Positions 19,248 to 29,708 of a stretch of 64,000 bases of DNA are shown piece by piece. The stretch lies in contig NZ_LUAX01000001.1 in NCBI RefSeq assembly GCF_001695575.1, positions 62,001 through 126,000 on the forward strand. The letters run 5' to 3'. Within the stretch, counting starts at the first letter, position 1. Each line of letters begins with the position of its first letter. The notes beneath the pieces were generated by a model. The model saw nothing but the letters and a program-made list of their open reading frames with translations, had not been told where the DNA came from and did no database searches. The translations under genes were made by a program, and so were the position numbers. The DNA is from Vibrio europaeus. Its GTDB lineage: Bacteria; Pseudomonadota; Gammaproteobacteria; Enterobacterales; Vibrionaceae.

Positions 19248-20153
19248 ATGAATAAGTGGCCTAGCCTCAAGCAGTTACACTATCTAATCACTTTGTATGA
19301 AACCCGTCATTTTAGCGATGCTGCTGAAAAGTGTTTTGTTAGCCAGTCAACCTTAAGTAAAGGCATTCAAAATCTCGAAGAACTGATTGGCTGTCCTCTC
19401 TATGAAAAGAAAGATAAGAAGAGCCCATTGGTTTTTACTCAGGCAGGAGAACTTGTTGTTCAGCAAGGACGAGAGCTACTGGCTAAAGGACAAGACTTAG
19501 TTGAACTCGGGCGTCTGTGCCAAGGGGATGAAATGGAAGGTCAGCTGCGGGTCGGCTGTATACCGACGATTGCACCTTTTCTATTGTGCGACTTAGTTCA
19601 GGAAGTCAACCAGCGTTTCCCACAACTTAACCTTCTATTAAGAGAAGACACCACCACGAATTTATTAGATGCGCTTCGTCACGGTGAGCTTGATGTGCTG
19701 ATTTTGGCCTTACCAGTCGAGATTGACGGTATGGACAGCCGAATTGTCGGAAATGACCCTTTCCGGATGATCATCAGTCAAAATCAAGCCGATGCAATCC
19801 AGACACCGATTAAATATGCTGACTTGCCGAATGAGTTCGTCTTTCTATTAGAGAAAGAGCACTGTTTAACCGAGCATGCGGTATCGGCTTGTCAGTTAAC
19901 CGATAAAGAAAAGATCAATCCGTTTTCTGCCACTAGTTTGCACACGTTAGTTCAGATGGTGGCAAACGGCATGGGTACGACGTTTATTCCGCAAATGGCG
20001 ATTGATCATGGTTTGATTGAAAACCAGAATTTGGTCGTTGTCGACGCGCCCGGGCAACAGGCTCATCGCCATATCGGGCTCGTTTGGCGACCAAGTTCGT
20101 CGCGTGTGAATACTTTTAATCAATTAGCAGATGTCGTGTCAGAGCTACTTTAG
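19248..20153 (+). CDS. oxyR: Peroxide-sensing LysR regulator, OxyR2-like
   Basis: 301 residues: an N-terminal LysR helix-turn-helix (FSDAAEKCFVSQSTLSKGIQ) and a redox-sensing effector domain. The sensing cysteines are C206 (EKEHCLTEH) and C215 (AVSACQL), nine residues apart as in E. coli OxyR C199/C208. E204 and the exact Cys numbering agree with what I recall for Vibrio vulnificus OxyR2, the highly peroxide-sensitive paralogue. Divergence from a 2-Cys peroxiredoxin supports that. It may also act on ahpC/ahpF, unless a separate OxyR1 exists elsewhere. Confidence 0.9.
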   Translation: MNKWPSLKQLHYLITLYETRHFSDAAEKCFVSQSTLSKGIQNLEELIGCPLYEKKDKKSPLVFTQAGELVVQQGRELLAKGQDLVELGRLCQGDEMEGQLRVGCIPTIAPFLLCDLVQEVNQRFPQLNLLLREDTTTNLLDALRHGELDVLILALPVEIDGMDSRIVGNDPFRMIISQNQADAIQTPIKYADLPNEFVFLLEKEHCLTEHAVSACQLTDKEKINPFSATSLHTLVQMVANGMGTTFIPQMAIDHGLIENQNLVVVDAPGQQAHRHIGLVWRPSSSRVNTFNQLADVVSELL

Positions 20154-20188
20154 CGATAAGTAGTAGCCATTAACCATCAATACTTCTT

Positions 20189-20218
20189 AAAAAGCGCACT
20201 AGTTTTAGTGCGCTTTTT
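20189..20218 (+). terminator. oxyR terminator
   Basis: A 13-bp perfect stem AAAAAGCGCACTA / TAGTGCGCTTTTT with a GTTT loop; the 3' arm ends in TTTTT. Confidence 0.9.
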
Positions 20219-20247
20219 AGCATTTTATTCTGTTGGTGAACTTTAAC

Positions 20248-20319
20248 TTGTAAAATTTTACAAAGAAATCTTGATGAAGCTTTCATTAAATTGTGAAATT
20301 TCACACTGTGAATTTTACA
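20248..20319. repeat. Three related palindromes upstream of aceB
   Basis: TTGTAAAATTTTACAA (20248-20263) is a perfect palindrome. TGTGAAATTTCACA (20292-20305) is also perfect. TGTGAATTTTACA (20307-20319) is near-perfect. All share a TGTRAA...TTYACA frame. They look like repeated operators for one dimeric regulator, which I cannot name. Confidence 0.6.
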
Positions 20320-20406
20320 ACTAGTCAAATTTCCTCTGTTTGATCTCTTCGTTGCATATCCTCTAAAAGTCCAGTTATCGCTAGGTTTCCTTTCTGTTAC
20401 TAATAA

Positions 20407-20422
20407 TCAAACGTCTGTTTGA
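20407..20422. promoter_or_regulatory. PsrA-like palindrome upstream of aceB
   Basis: TCAAAC-GTCT-GTTTGA is a perfect inverted repeat and matches the (G/C)AAAC-N4-GTTT(G/C) pattern of the fatty-acid regulator PsrA. Assignment is by motif only. Confidence 0.5.
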
Positions 20423-20447
20423 AACGGTTTTACAGGTGTAATTTTAC

Positions 20448-20462
20448 TGTAATTAAATTACG
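20448..20462. promoter_or_regulatory. HexR-like site upstream of aceB
   Basis: TGTAATTAAATTACG differs at one base from the TGTAATTAAATTACA palindrome bound by HexR, a central-carbon regulator of gammaproteobacteria. Its place before the glyoxylate-shunt operon fits the known HexR role. Confidence 0.65.
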
Positions 20463-20816
20463 TAACTACTTACATTTTAGTGATCGAAATCAATAGCTTG
20501 GAGCTGACCGAATAAAACTTTGAATTTAACGATTTGTTTACTTTAGGACTTTTACTCTAACGGATGTTGGTATAGTTTAAATGCAGGTCTTGTAAGACTT
20601 ATGTCTAGATTGAAAAGCGAATTAGGCTCAGTCAGTCTAACAACCAACGAAACAAAAAAATCAATCAAGTGATGGTCAATGTGGATGTTTGATTGTTGTT
20701 TGATAGTTACAAATGTAACTTTATATAGACCAAGCAATACCCGAGTGACAGAAACACATTAAAAGGTGAGTGAACAGCACCTAGTTTCATCACTCTGGAT
20801 AGTTAAGGAAGAAATT

Positions 20817-22463
20817 ATGCTTGCCAACACACCAGATAGAGAAGAAACAACAGTAGAAGCCCAAGAAACCCTACTAACCGAAGGCATGCTTGATGTCACT
20901 GGTACCCTTTCACCAGAGCATCAGGCGATTTTCCCTGTTGAAGCCCAAACCTTTTTGTCTCTACTGTGTGACAAGTTTGCTGGCCAAGTGGATGAGCTGC
21001 TAACTACTCGTGAAGAGAAGCAAGCGCACATTGACGCTGGCGAACTGCCGGATTTCCTTGAAGATACGTTAGATATCAGAGAAGGAAGCTGGAAGATCCA
21101 AGGGATTCCAAAAGATCTGCAAGATCGCCGTGTTGAAATCACAGGTCCTACTGACCGAAAAATGGTGATTAATGCACTGAATGCCAACGTAAAAGTGTTC
21201 ATGGCAGATTTTGAAGACTCTTTGGCTCCCGCTTGGGATAAGGTGCTTGATGGTCAAATTAACCTGCGTGATGCGGTAAATGGCGACATCAGTTACACCA
21301 ATCCGGTTAATGGTAAGCACTATCAGCTGGAACAAGATCCCGCCGTTTTAATCTGCCGTGTACGTGGTCTCCATCTAAAAGAAAAACACGTGACATTTAA
21401 CGGTCAGATTATCCCGGGGGCGCTGTTTGACTTTGCGCTTTACTTTTACAACAACTACACCAGTTTGTTGAAAAAAGGCAGCGGCCCATATTTTTATATT
21501 CCTAAATTGCAGTCTCATCACGAAGCGAAATGGTGGAGCGACGTATTCCACTTTACTGAAGACTACTTTGGTTTAGACACTGGCACTATCAAAGCAACAG
21601 TACTGATAGAAACGCTCCCTGCGGTATTTGAGATGGATGAAATTTTGTTCTCTCTTAAAGAGCATATCGTAGGTCTAAACTGTGGCCGCTGGGACTACAT
21701 CTTTAGCTACATTAAAACCCTAAAAAGACACCCCGATCGCGTGCTGCCGGATCGTCAGGTGGTGACTATGGACAAGCCGTTCCTAAATGCTTACTCGCGT
21801 TTACTTGTTCGAACGTGTCACAAGCGTGGTGCTTTCGCTATGGGAGGGATGGCCGCCTTTATCCCTGCGAAAGACCCACAAACCAATCAGCAAGTGCTCG
21901 ATAAGGTTTATAACGATAAGTCACTGGAAGCGAGCAATGGCCATGATGGCACTTGGGTTGCGCATCCTGGCCTTGCCGACACTGCGCTGGTGGTATTTGA
22001 CCAAGCTCTGGGAGAGCGTACTAACCAATTAAATGTCTCTCGTAAACAAGATGCCCCAGTTACGGCAAAAGATCTGTTGGCCCCGTGTGACGGAGCGATT
22101 ACTGAGCAAGGCATGCGTCACAATATCCGTGTAGCACTGCAATATATCGAGGCTTGGATATCTGGCAACGGCTGTGTGCCTATCTATGGAATGATGGAAG
22201 ATGCCGCGACAGCAGAAATCTCTCGCGCTTCTATCTGGCAGTGGATTCAGCACGGCAAATCACTCGATAACGGACAAACGGTGACCAAACCGCTATTCGA
22301 GCAGTACCTAACAGAAGAGATCGAAGTGGTGAAAAGTGAGATTGGCCAAGAGCGTTATGACTCGGGTCGATTTGAACAAGCCGCCGAGCTAATGGCTAAG
22401 CTCACCACCAGTAATGAACTGACCAATTTCTTAACCGTTCCAGGATATGACTTCTTGGACTAA
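20817..22463 (+). CDS. aceB: Malate synthase A
   Basis: Condenses glyoxylate with acetyl-CoA to malate (glyoxylate shunt). The start at 20817 (MLANTPDREE) has AAGGAAG upstream; an upstream ATG at 20766 has only a weak site. It has 548 residues, near the usual ~535. Family landmarks include ADFEDSLAPAW, CRVRGLHLKEKHV, LIETLPAVFEMDEIL, LNCGRWDYIFSYIK and GGMAAFIPAK. It is followed 121 bp later by aceA; the two likely form an operon. The 663-bp leader from 20154 is rich in palindromes. Confidence 0.96.
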   Translation: MLANTPDREETTVEAQETLLTEGMLDVTGTLSPEHQAIFPVEAQTFLSLLCDKFAGQVDELLTTREEKQAHIDAGELPDFLEDTLDIREGSWKIQGIPKDLQDRRVEITGPTDRKMVINALNANVKVFMADFEDSLAPAWDKVLDGQINLRDAVNGDISYTNPVNGKHYQLEQDPAVLICRVRGLHLKEKHVTFNGQIIPGALFDFALYFYNNYTSLLKKGSGPYFYIPKLQSHHEAKWWSDVFHFTEDYFGLDTGTIKATVLIETLPAVFEMDEILFSLKEHIVGLNCGRWDYIFSYIKTLKRHPDRVLPDRQVVTMDKPFLNAYSRLLVRTCHKRGAFAMGGMAAFIPAKDPQTNQQVLDKVYNDKSLEASNGHDGTWVAHPGLADTALVVFDQALGERTNQLNVSRKQDAPVTAKDLLAPCDGAITEQGMRHNIRVALQYIEAWISGNGCVPIYGMMEDAATAEISRASIWQWIQHGKSLDNGQTVTKPLFEQYLTEEIEVVKSEIGQERYDSGRFEQAAELMAKLTTSNELTNFLTVPGYDFLD

Positions 22464-22584
22464 CGAAATATTCAAACAATAACGTGAATGTTCTAAGGCA
22501 GAGATGGATGTACTGCCGAGGATAAAAGAAACATAGCGCCCATTTACCCACATAAGAAGCGCTCATCAAAAGAGGGATAGACCG

Positions 22585-23898
22585 ATGACTAACTTAACTC
22601 GCCGCCAACAAATCGAAGCTCTGGAAAAAGACTGGGCTACTAATCCACGCTGGAAAAATGTTAAACGTCCTTACACGGCTGAGGAAGTCGTAGAACTACG
22701 TGGTTCAATGGTACCTGCCAACACTATCGCTCAACGTGGTGCAGACAAGCTATGGTCACTGGTCAACGGTGACGCGAAAAAAGGCTACGTAAACTGTTTA
22801 GGTGCTCTAACCGGTGGTCAAGCGGTGCAACAAGCAAAAGCGGGTATCGAGGCAATTTACCTATCAGGTTGGCAGGTGGCTGCAGATAACAACACTGCAT
22901 CTACCATGTACCCTGACCAATCGCTATACCCAGTAGACTCTGTACCTTCAGTGGTTAAGCGTATTAACAACTCATTCCGTCGCGCTGACCAAATCCAATG
23001 GTCTAACGGTAAATCGCCAGCAGATGAGGGTGGTGTTGATTACTTCCTACCAATCGTAGCGGATGCGGAAGCAGGCTTTGGTGGTGTACTTAACGCATAC
23101 GAGCTGATGAAGTCGATGATTGATTCGGGCGCAGCAGGCGTACACTTTGAAGATCAGCTAGCGTCAGTGAAAAAATGTGGCCATATGGGTGGTAAAGTTC
23201 TTGTCCCAACTCAAGAAGCGGTACAAAAGCTAGTAGCAGCGCGTCTAGCGGCGGACGTATCAGGCACAACAACACTCGTGATTGCACGTACGGATGCCAA
23301 TGCAGCTGACTTAATTACCTCAGATTGTGATTCTTATGATGCAGATTTCATCCAAGGAGAACGCACTCAAGAAGGCTTTTACCGAGTTCGTGCAGGTATC
23401 GACCAAGCGATAGCTCGCGGTCTAGCTTACGCACCATACGCAGACCTTATCTGGTGTGAAACAGCAACGCCATGTCTCGAAGAAGCTCGTAAGTTTGCCG
23501 AAGCGATTCATGCTGAATACCCAGATCAGCTATTAGCATACAACTGTTCTCCTTCTTTCAACTGGGAGAAGAATCTAGACGCTGAAACCATCGCGAAGTT
23601 CCAACAAGAGCTGTCGGATATGGGCTACAAGTACCAGTTCATTACGCTAGCGGGTATCCATAACATGTGGTTCAACATGTTTGAACTAGCGCATGACTAC
23701 GCGCAAGGTGAAGGTATGCGCCACTACGTTGAGAAAGTACAGCGCCCTGAGTTCCAAGCGGCTGAAAAAGGTTACACCTTTGTAGCGCATCAACAAGAAG
23801 TAGGTACAGGTTACTTTGATAAGATGACCAACACCATCCAAGGTGGTAACTCTTCAGTAACAGCTCTGACAGGTTCAACCGAAGAAGACCAATTTTAA
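22585..23898 (+). CDS. aceA: Isocitrate lyase
   Basis: Cleaves isocitrate to succinate and glyoxylate, the first step of the glyoxylate shunt. It has 437 residues, normal length. The catalytic loop KKCGHMGGK is near residue 195, and [33 protein letters not shown] and YNCSPSFNW are in family order. AGAGGG lies before the ATG. No aceK (isocitrate dehydrogenase kinase/phosphatase) follows: the next gene is on the other strand after a terminator. Confidence 0.97.
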   Translation: MTNLTRRQQIEALEKDWATNPRWKNVKRPYTAEEVVELRGSMVPANTIAQRGADKLWSLVNGDAKKGYVNCLGALTGGQAVQQAKAGIEAIYLSGWQVAADNNTASTMYPDQSLYPVDSVPSVVKRINNSFRRADQIQWSNGKSPADEGGVDYFLPIVADAEAGFGGVLNAYELMKSMIDSGAAGVHFEDQLASVKKCGHMGGKVLVPTQEAVQKLVAARLAADVSGTTTLVIARTDANAADLITSDCDSYDADFIQGERTQEGFYRVRAGIDQAIARGLAYAPYADLIWCETATPCLEEARKFAEAIHAEYPDQLLAYNCSPSFNWEKNLDAETIAKFQQELSDMGYKYQFITLAGIHNMWFNMFELAHDYAQGEGMRHYVEKVQRPEFQAAEKGYTFVAHQQEVGTGYFDKMTNTIQGGNSSVTALTGSTEEDQF

Positions 23899-23999
23899 TC
23901 CCTAGCCACTGTTCCTAACTAGCGAGTTAAAAATGCAGGCTTTAACTCGCTAGATTTGGAAATTGGTATTCTGTTTAAGCATAAACTTTGACATGCTTT

Positions 24000-24023
24000 G
24001 AGCGGTGCAGACCGCTCTTTTTT
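24000..24023. terminator. aceA terminator
   Basis: Stem GAGCGGT / ACCGCTC with a GCAG loop and TTTTTT. It touches the stop codon of the convergent CBS gene. Confidence 0.85.
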
Positions 24024-24462
24024 ATTCAACTTCTTCTGGTTCAACTTCTTCTTGCAGCTCAAGTAAGTTGATCGCGATAGCAACAAAATCGCTGTCAGTG
24101 ATAATGCCGACCAAATGACCTTTTTCCACTACGGGTAAGCAGCCTACCTTATGTTTCTGCATATAAATCGCGCTCTCTTTCAAGCCAGCTTGTGGTGAAA
24201 CGGTCATAACACCCGTTTTCATGACATCATATAGCGGTGTATCGAGAGTGAAGGATTGATTTTCTGGGATTTTTTGCAAGCTCGATTCTTGAGCGGCCAA
24301 TACGTCACGTTGAGAAACCACGCCGAGTAAACACTTGTTCGCGTCGACGATAGGAACATGGCGAATATCTAGTGCTTCCATGGTGTGTTTTGCATCGGCA
24401 AGGTTATGTGAGCGTAGCAACGTATGCGGATTACGCGTCATCATGTCTTCGATTTTAATCAT
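24022..24462 (-). CDS. CBS-domain pair protein
   Basis: 146 residues made almost wholly of two CBS motifs (about 1-60 and 75-135), with repeated MMTRNPHTLL / VMKTGVMTVSP starts and VPIVDANKCLLGVVSQRD / LPVVEKGHLVGIITDSD ends. Such Bateman modules bind adenosyl ligands such as AMP, ATP or S-adenosylmethionine. No enzymatic or channel domain is attached, so the partner is unknown. The acidic tail (EEVEPEEVE) is a small oddity. It is convergent with aceA. Confidence 0.85.
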   Translation of the reverse strand: MIKIEDMMTRNPHTLLRSHNLADAKHTMEALDIRHVPIVDANKCLLGVVSQRDVLAAQESSLQKIPENQSFTLDTPLYDVMKTGVMTVSPQAGLKESAIYMQKHKVGCLPVVEKGHLVGIITDSDFVAIAINLLELQEEVEPEEVE

Positions 24463-24873
24463 GGCTGCCTCCTGAGTTATTGTTGTTTATAACTAAGTAA
24501 CCTTTGTTTTGGCAGTACCTTTAATCTTTGTCATCTACCCACTGTCGATATCGACGATAGCTACTTAGGTATACCTTTAATATAGTAACTTTTGCGACTG
24601 GATATTGAGAGCTAGTTGGGTTTTTATTCCGATTTTTAGAAAAAGCTGTAGCGAAATATGAACAGCTTCCAGCAACGACTCAGAAGCATTGCCTACAAAG
24701 CGTTTTTGTCCGCACGAAATTCGAATCTGATTACAATAATTCACATCTCTTTCCTTGCTATTGCGCGTACGCAGAATATACTAGTCGGCTGCGAAAAACT
24801 CGTCGTCTGTTTGTGACAGAATCAGTTCGGCTTCCATCACGACAAGATAAACCACGACATAAGATTTAGTAAC
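24463..24873. other. Gap before queA (411 bp)
   Basis: Holds the CBS-gene promoter on one side and the queA promoter on the other. I see no ORF with a ribosome site, no tRNA-like cloverleaf and no strong hairpin. Confidence 0.4.
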
Positions 24874-25926
24874 ATGCAAGTATCTGATTTCCACTTTGAT
24901 TTACCTGATGAGCTGATTGCTCGTTACCCTCAGCCTGAACGTACTGCTAGCCGTCTGCTTCAACTTGATGGAAATAGCGGCGAACTCAATGATGGCACCT
25001 TCACCGATGTACTTGAACAAGTACAAGCTGGTGACCTAGTGGTTTTCAACAACACGCGCGTGATTCCAGCACGACTGTTTGGTCGTAAAGAGTCCGGCGG
25101 TAAGCTTGAGGTTCTTGTCGAACGCGTGCTCGATGAAAAGAGCATCCTGGCACACGTGCGCTGTTCTAAATCGCCTAAGCCAGGTTCAACCATCTTTATT
25201 GGTGAGAACGACGAGTACTCGGCACAAATGGTGGCACGTCATGATGCACTGTTTGAACTGAAATTTAATTCTGAGCAAAACGTTTTGGCGGTATTGGAAG
25301 AGATTGGTCACATGCCTCTTCCACCTTATATTGACCGTCCTGACGAAGACTCAGATAAAGAGCGTTACCAAACGGTTTACAACGAAAAACCAGGTGCTGT
25401 AGCGGCGCCAACGGCAGGTTTGCACTTTGATGAGCCTTTAATTGAAAAAATCAAAGCGAAAGGTGCAGAGCTCGCTTACGTGACACTTCACGTTGGCGCA
25501 GGCACATTCCAGCCAGTAAAAGTGGATAACATCAACGACCACCATATGCATGCGGAATATGTTGAAGTTCCACAACAAGTGGTAGAGGCGATTAAAGCAG
25601 CCAAAGCGCGTGGCGGTCGTATCATCGCGGTAGGCACCACATCAGTTCGCTCGCTAGAAAGTGCCGCGCAAGATGCAATCAAGAAAGGCACTGAGCTTGT
25701 TCCTTTCTTTGGTGACACTGAAATCTTTATCTATCCAGGTTATGAGTACCAGTTAGTCGATTGCTTAATCACTAACTTTCATTTACCAGAGTCGACACTG
25801 ATTATGTTGGTGAGTGCATTTGCTGGTTATGAAAATACGATGAACGCCTACAAGCATGCGGTAGATAATAACTACCGTTTCTTCTCATATGGTGACTCAA
25901 TGTTCATCAAGAAAAAAACTGACTAG
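24874..25926 (+). CDS. queA: S-adenosylmethionine:tRNA ribosyltransferase-isomerase
   Basis: Adds the cyclopentenediol moiety to 7-aminomethyl-7-deazaguanine at tRNA position 34 in queuosine synthesis. It has 350 residues, normal length. Family stretches are [61 protein letters not shown] (here [16 protein letters not shown]) and [17 protein letters not shown]. It lies upstream of tgt, the preceding step in the same pathway, as in many gammaproteobacteria, but with a 253-bp gap that carries a long hairpin. Confidence 0.97.
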   Translation: MQVSDFHFDLPDELIARYPQPERTASRLLQLDGNSGELNDGTFTDVLEQVQAGDLVVFNNTRVIPARLFGRKESGGKLEVLVERVLDEKSILAHVRCSKSPKPGSTIFIGENDEYSAQMVARHDALFELKFNSEQNVLAVLEEIGHMPLPPYIDRPDEDSDKERYQTVYNEKPGAVAAPTAGLHFDEPLIEKIKAKGAELAYVTLHVGAGTFQPVKVDNINDHHMHAEYVEVPQQVVEAIKAAKARGGRIIAVGTTSVRSLESAAQDAIKKGTELVPFFGDTEIFIYPGYEYQLVDCLITNFHLPESTLIMLVSAFAGYENTMNAYKHAVDNNYRFFSYGDSMFIKKKTD

Positions 25927-25930
25927 CTGT

Positions 25931-26013
25931 ATCTTACGCTTCAATAGCAGCGTCAAAAGTGCTCACTTACATCCGTAAGCTCCGCGCTTTTTCCTTGCTC
26001 TTAAAGCGTAATA
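25931..26013. repeat. Long imperfect hairpin element between queA and tgt
   Basis: Nested complementary arms: TTACGCTT (25934-25941) with AAGCGTAA (26004-26011), AAAAGTGC (25955-25962) with GCGCTTTT (25984-25991), and CTTAC / GTAAG (25966-25979) at the tip. The ~83-bp structure with a T-run inside looks like a mobile-type intergenic repeat or a strong attenuator. I believe similar elements recur in Vibrio genomes, but only one copy is in this window. Confidence 0.6.
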
Positions 26014-26146
26014 TTTTGCTAGTAAGCTTTTTTATAATTTATTGTTTACGAGTGCTAGCAGTAGGCTAGGACGCATACCAAAAAATTGGTTTGTATCTCG
26101 CATGGAAGGCGACCGCTCCTCATAGAGCTTAAAGCTCTGAACTTAA

Positions 26147-27316
<1,170 letters not shown>

Positions 27317-27335
27317 TTGACAGGTTAAAAGAATT

Positions 27336-27366
27336 AAAGCCTTTGGCATTGTGCCAGAGGCTTTTG
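27336..27366 (+). terminator. tgt terminator
   Basis: AAAGCCTTTGGCA / TGCCAGAGGCTTT with a three-base loop and one mismatch, ending in TTTT. Confidence 0.75.
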
Positions 27367-27491
27367 CTAATAAAGTAGGCGAACGCAGGTTATTTTTGAG
27401 AGAGCGATCTCTATTGGTCACTCTCAGACTTGAAACTAAAATGCGAAAGCCCAACTTGGATATTAATAAAAAATAATAGAGGACTTTTTTA

Positions 27492-27821
27492 ATGTTTATT
27501 TCTCAAGCTCACGCAGCAGCAGAAGGCGCTCCAGCAGGCGGCGGTTTTGAAATGCTAATCATGCTAGGTATGTTCGCGGTGATCTTCTACTTCATGATCT
27601 ACCGTCCACAAGCTAAGCGTGTAAAAGAGCACAAGAGCCTAATGTCTTCGATGGGCAAAGGTGATGAAGTTCTAACTAGCGGTGGCCTAGTAGGTAAAAT
27701 TACTAAGATCGCAGAAGACAATGACTACATCTCTCTCGAGCTGAACACAAATAATGAAGTTGTTATCAAGAAAGATTTCATTACTGCAGTGCTACCAAAA
27801 GGTACGCTTAAGTCTCTATAA
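27492..27821 (+). CDS. yajC: Sec translocon accessory subunit YajC
   Basis: A small inner-membrane protein associated with SecDF-YidC. It has 109 residues, normal length. A single membrane segment (MLIMLGMFAVIFYFMIYRP) lies near residues 20-40, followed by the conserved RPQAKRVKEHKSLMSSMGKGDEVLTSGG stretch (written in part). AGAGGACTTTTTT precedes the ATG. The secD start is 21 bases after its stop. Confidence 0.95.
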   Translation: MFISQAHAAAEGAPAGGGFEMLIMLGMFAVIFYFMIYRPQAKRVKEHKSLMSSMGKGDEVLTSGGLVGKITKIAEDNDYISLELNTNNEVVIKKDFITAVLPKGTLKSL

Positions 27822-27842
27822 AACAGCTAGAGGATCCTCGCT

Positions 27843-29699
27843 GTGCTAAACCGCTATCCTATGTGGAAGTACCTAATGGTGGTGTTTGCCATCGCCATTG
27901 CTGCATTGTATGCACTTCCAAATATCTACGGTGAAGATCCGGCAATTCAAGTTACAGGGGCGCGTGGCGCCTCTGTAGATATGTCAACGCTGGATTCTGT
28001 CACTAAAGCTCTTGATGAACAGGGCTTATCTCATAAATCCATTGCTCTCGAAAATGGATCTATTCTCGTACGTTTTAACGACACTGACACGCAAATCAGT
28101 GCTCGCGATATTATCAACGAAGCGCTTGGCAGCGATAAAATTGTTGCACTTAACCTTGCTCCTGCGACACCAGACTGGCTTGAGTCTATTGGTGCAGCAC
28201 CAATGAAGCTTGGTCTTGACCTACGTGGTGGTGTTCACTTCTTGATGGAAGTGGATATGGACGCTGCAATGGAAAAGCTTGTCGGTCAGCAAGAAGAAGC
28301 TTTCCGCAGCGAACTTCGTGAAGAGAAAATTCGTTACCGTGCTATTCGCCCTTCAGGTAAAGATGCCGTTGAAGTACTGCTTCGTAACGAAGAACAGTTA
28401 GCGGATGCTGAGCGCATTCTAAAGCAAAACCACCCAGATATGATCTTCACTGAATCAGACTCTGATGGCCGCTACGCGTTAACCGCAACCTTTACTGAGC
28501 AACGCTTAACTGAAATTCGTAACTACGCTGTTGAACAGAACATCACCATCCTACGTAATCGTGTAAACGAACTTGGTGTTGCTGAGCCTCTTGTTCAACG
28601 CCAAGGCGCAAGCCGTATTGTTGTTGAGCTTCCAGGTGTGCAAGACACGGCACGTGCTAAAGAAATTCTTGGTGCGACAGCGACGCTTGAGTTCCGTGAA
28701 GTGGATTCGAAAGCGGATCTAGCCGCTGCAGCAAATGGCCGTGCGCCAGCAGGTAGTGAGATCAAGCAAGACCGTGATGGTCGCCCAGTTGTGCTTAAAA
28801 AGCGCGTCATTCTAGGTGGTTCAAGCATTACGGATGCGAGCTCAAGTGTTGATGAATATGGTCGTCCGCAAGTTAACATCTCGCTAGATAGCGAAGGTGG
28901 TAACAAGATGTCTGCGTTCTCGAAAAAGAACATTGGTAAGCTAATGGCTACCGTGTTCGCAGAGTACAAAGACAGTGGCCGTAAAACGCCTGATGGTCGA
29001 GTGATTCTGACTAAGCATGAAGAAGTGATCAACCAAGCAACGATTCAATCTGCTCTTGGTCGTAACTTCCGTATCACAGGTATTGATTCAGCTTCAGAAG
29101 CACATAACCTAGCGCTTCTACTACGCGCAGGTGCTCTGATTGCGCCAATTTCTATCGTTGAAGAACGTACCATTGGTCCTTCTATGGGTCAGCAGAACAT
29201 CGATATGGGTATTCAAGCGTGTATCTTTGGTCTTGTTGCGGTAATGCTTTTCTGTCTGGTTTACTACCGTAAGTTTGGTATTTTTGCTAACTGTGCCTTG
29301 ATTGCTAACATCGTACTTATCATCGGTATCATGTCGATGATCCCTGGTGCGACGATGACGCTACCCGGTATTGCCGGTATCGTTCTGACGGTGGGTATGG
29401 CGGTCGATGCCAACGTACTTATCTTTGAGCGTATTCGTGAAGAGCTTCGTGAAGGTCGTAACCCTCAACAAGCGATTCACCAAGGTTACGCCAACGCGTT
29501 CAGTACCATTGCAGATGCGAACATCACAACCCTTATCACTGCGATTATTCTATTTGCCGTGGGTACAGGCGCGATTAAAGGTTTCGCAGTAACGCTATCT
29601 ATCGGTATCTTGACCTCAATGTTTACAGCCATCATTGGTACACGTTGTATCGTGAACCTATTGTACGGTGGTAAACGAATTAAAAAATTGTCGATCTAA
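27843..29699 (+). CDS. secD: Protein translocase subunit SecD
   Basis: Uses the proton-motive force with SecF to pull proteins through SecYEG late in export. It has 618 residues from a GTG start with AGAGGATC upstream. One N-terminal membrane segment is followed by a large periplasmic part (about 35-440). Five C-terminal membrane segments follow, with [17 protein letters not shown] in the fourth region and [15 protein letters not shown] near residue 125. It is the middle gene of yajC-secD-secF and ends 9 bases before secF. Confidence 0.97.
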   Translation: MLNRYPMWKYLMVVFAIAIAALYALPNIYGEDPAIQVTGARGASVDMSTLDSVTKALDEQGLSHKSIALENGSILVRFNDTDTQISARDIINEALGSDKIVALNLAPATPDWLESIGAAPMKLGLDLRGGVHFLMEVDMDAAMEKLVGQQEEAFRSELREEKIRYRAIRPSGKDAVEVLLRNEEQLADAERILKQNHPDMIFTESDSDGRYALTATFTEQRLTEIRNYAVEQNITILRNRVNELGVAEPLVQRQGASRIVVELPGVQDTARAKEILGATATLEFREVDSKADLAAAANGRAPAGSEIKQDRDGRPVVLKKRVILGGSSITDASSSVDEYGRPQVNISLDSEGGNKMSAFSKKNIGKLMATVFAEYKDSGRKTPDGRVILTKHEEVINQATIQSALGRNFRITGIDSASEAHNLALLLRAGALIAPISIVEERTIGPSMGQQNIDMGIQACIFGLVAVMLFCLVYYRKFGIFANCALIANIVLIIGIMSMIPGATMTLPGIAGIVLTVGMAVDANVLIFERIREELREGRNPQQAIHQGYANAFSTIADANITTLITAIILFAVGTGAIKGFAVTLSIGILTSMFTAIIGTRCIVNLLYGGKRIKKLSI

Positions 29700-29708
29700 G
29701 GAAGTAAT

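Noticed and set aside
20248..20305. TyrR boxes (TGTAAA-N6-TTTACA)
   Set aside because: The halves match but the spacer is 2 bases, not 6, so a different regulator is more likely.
24463..24873. Small RNA or tRNA before queA
   Set aside because: No cloverleaf, no strong hairpin with T-run and no conserved RNA motif could be found by eye.
28595..29032. Minus-strand 145-residue frame inside secD
   Set aside because: Shadow of SecD's conserved coding region; composition is serine/arginine-rich, as antisense frames often are.
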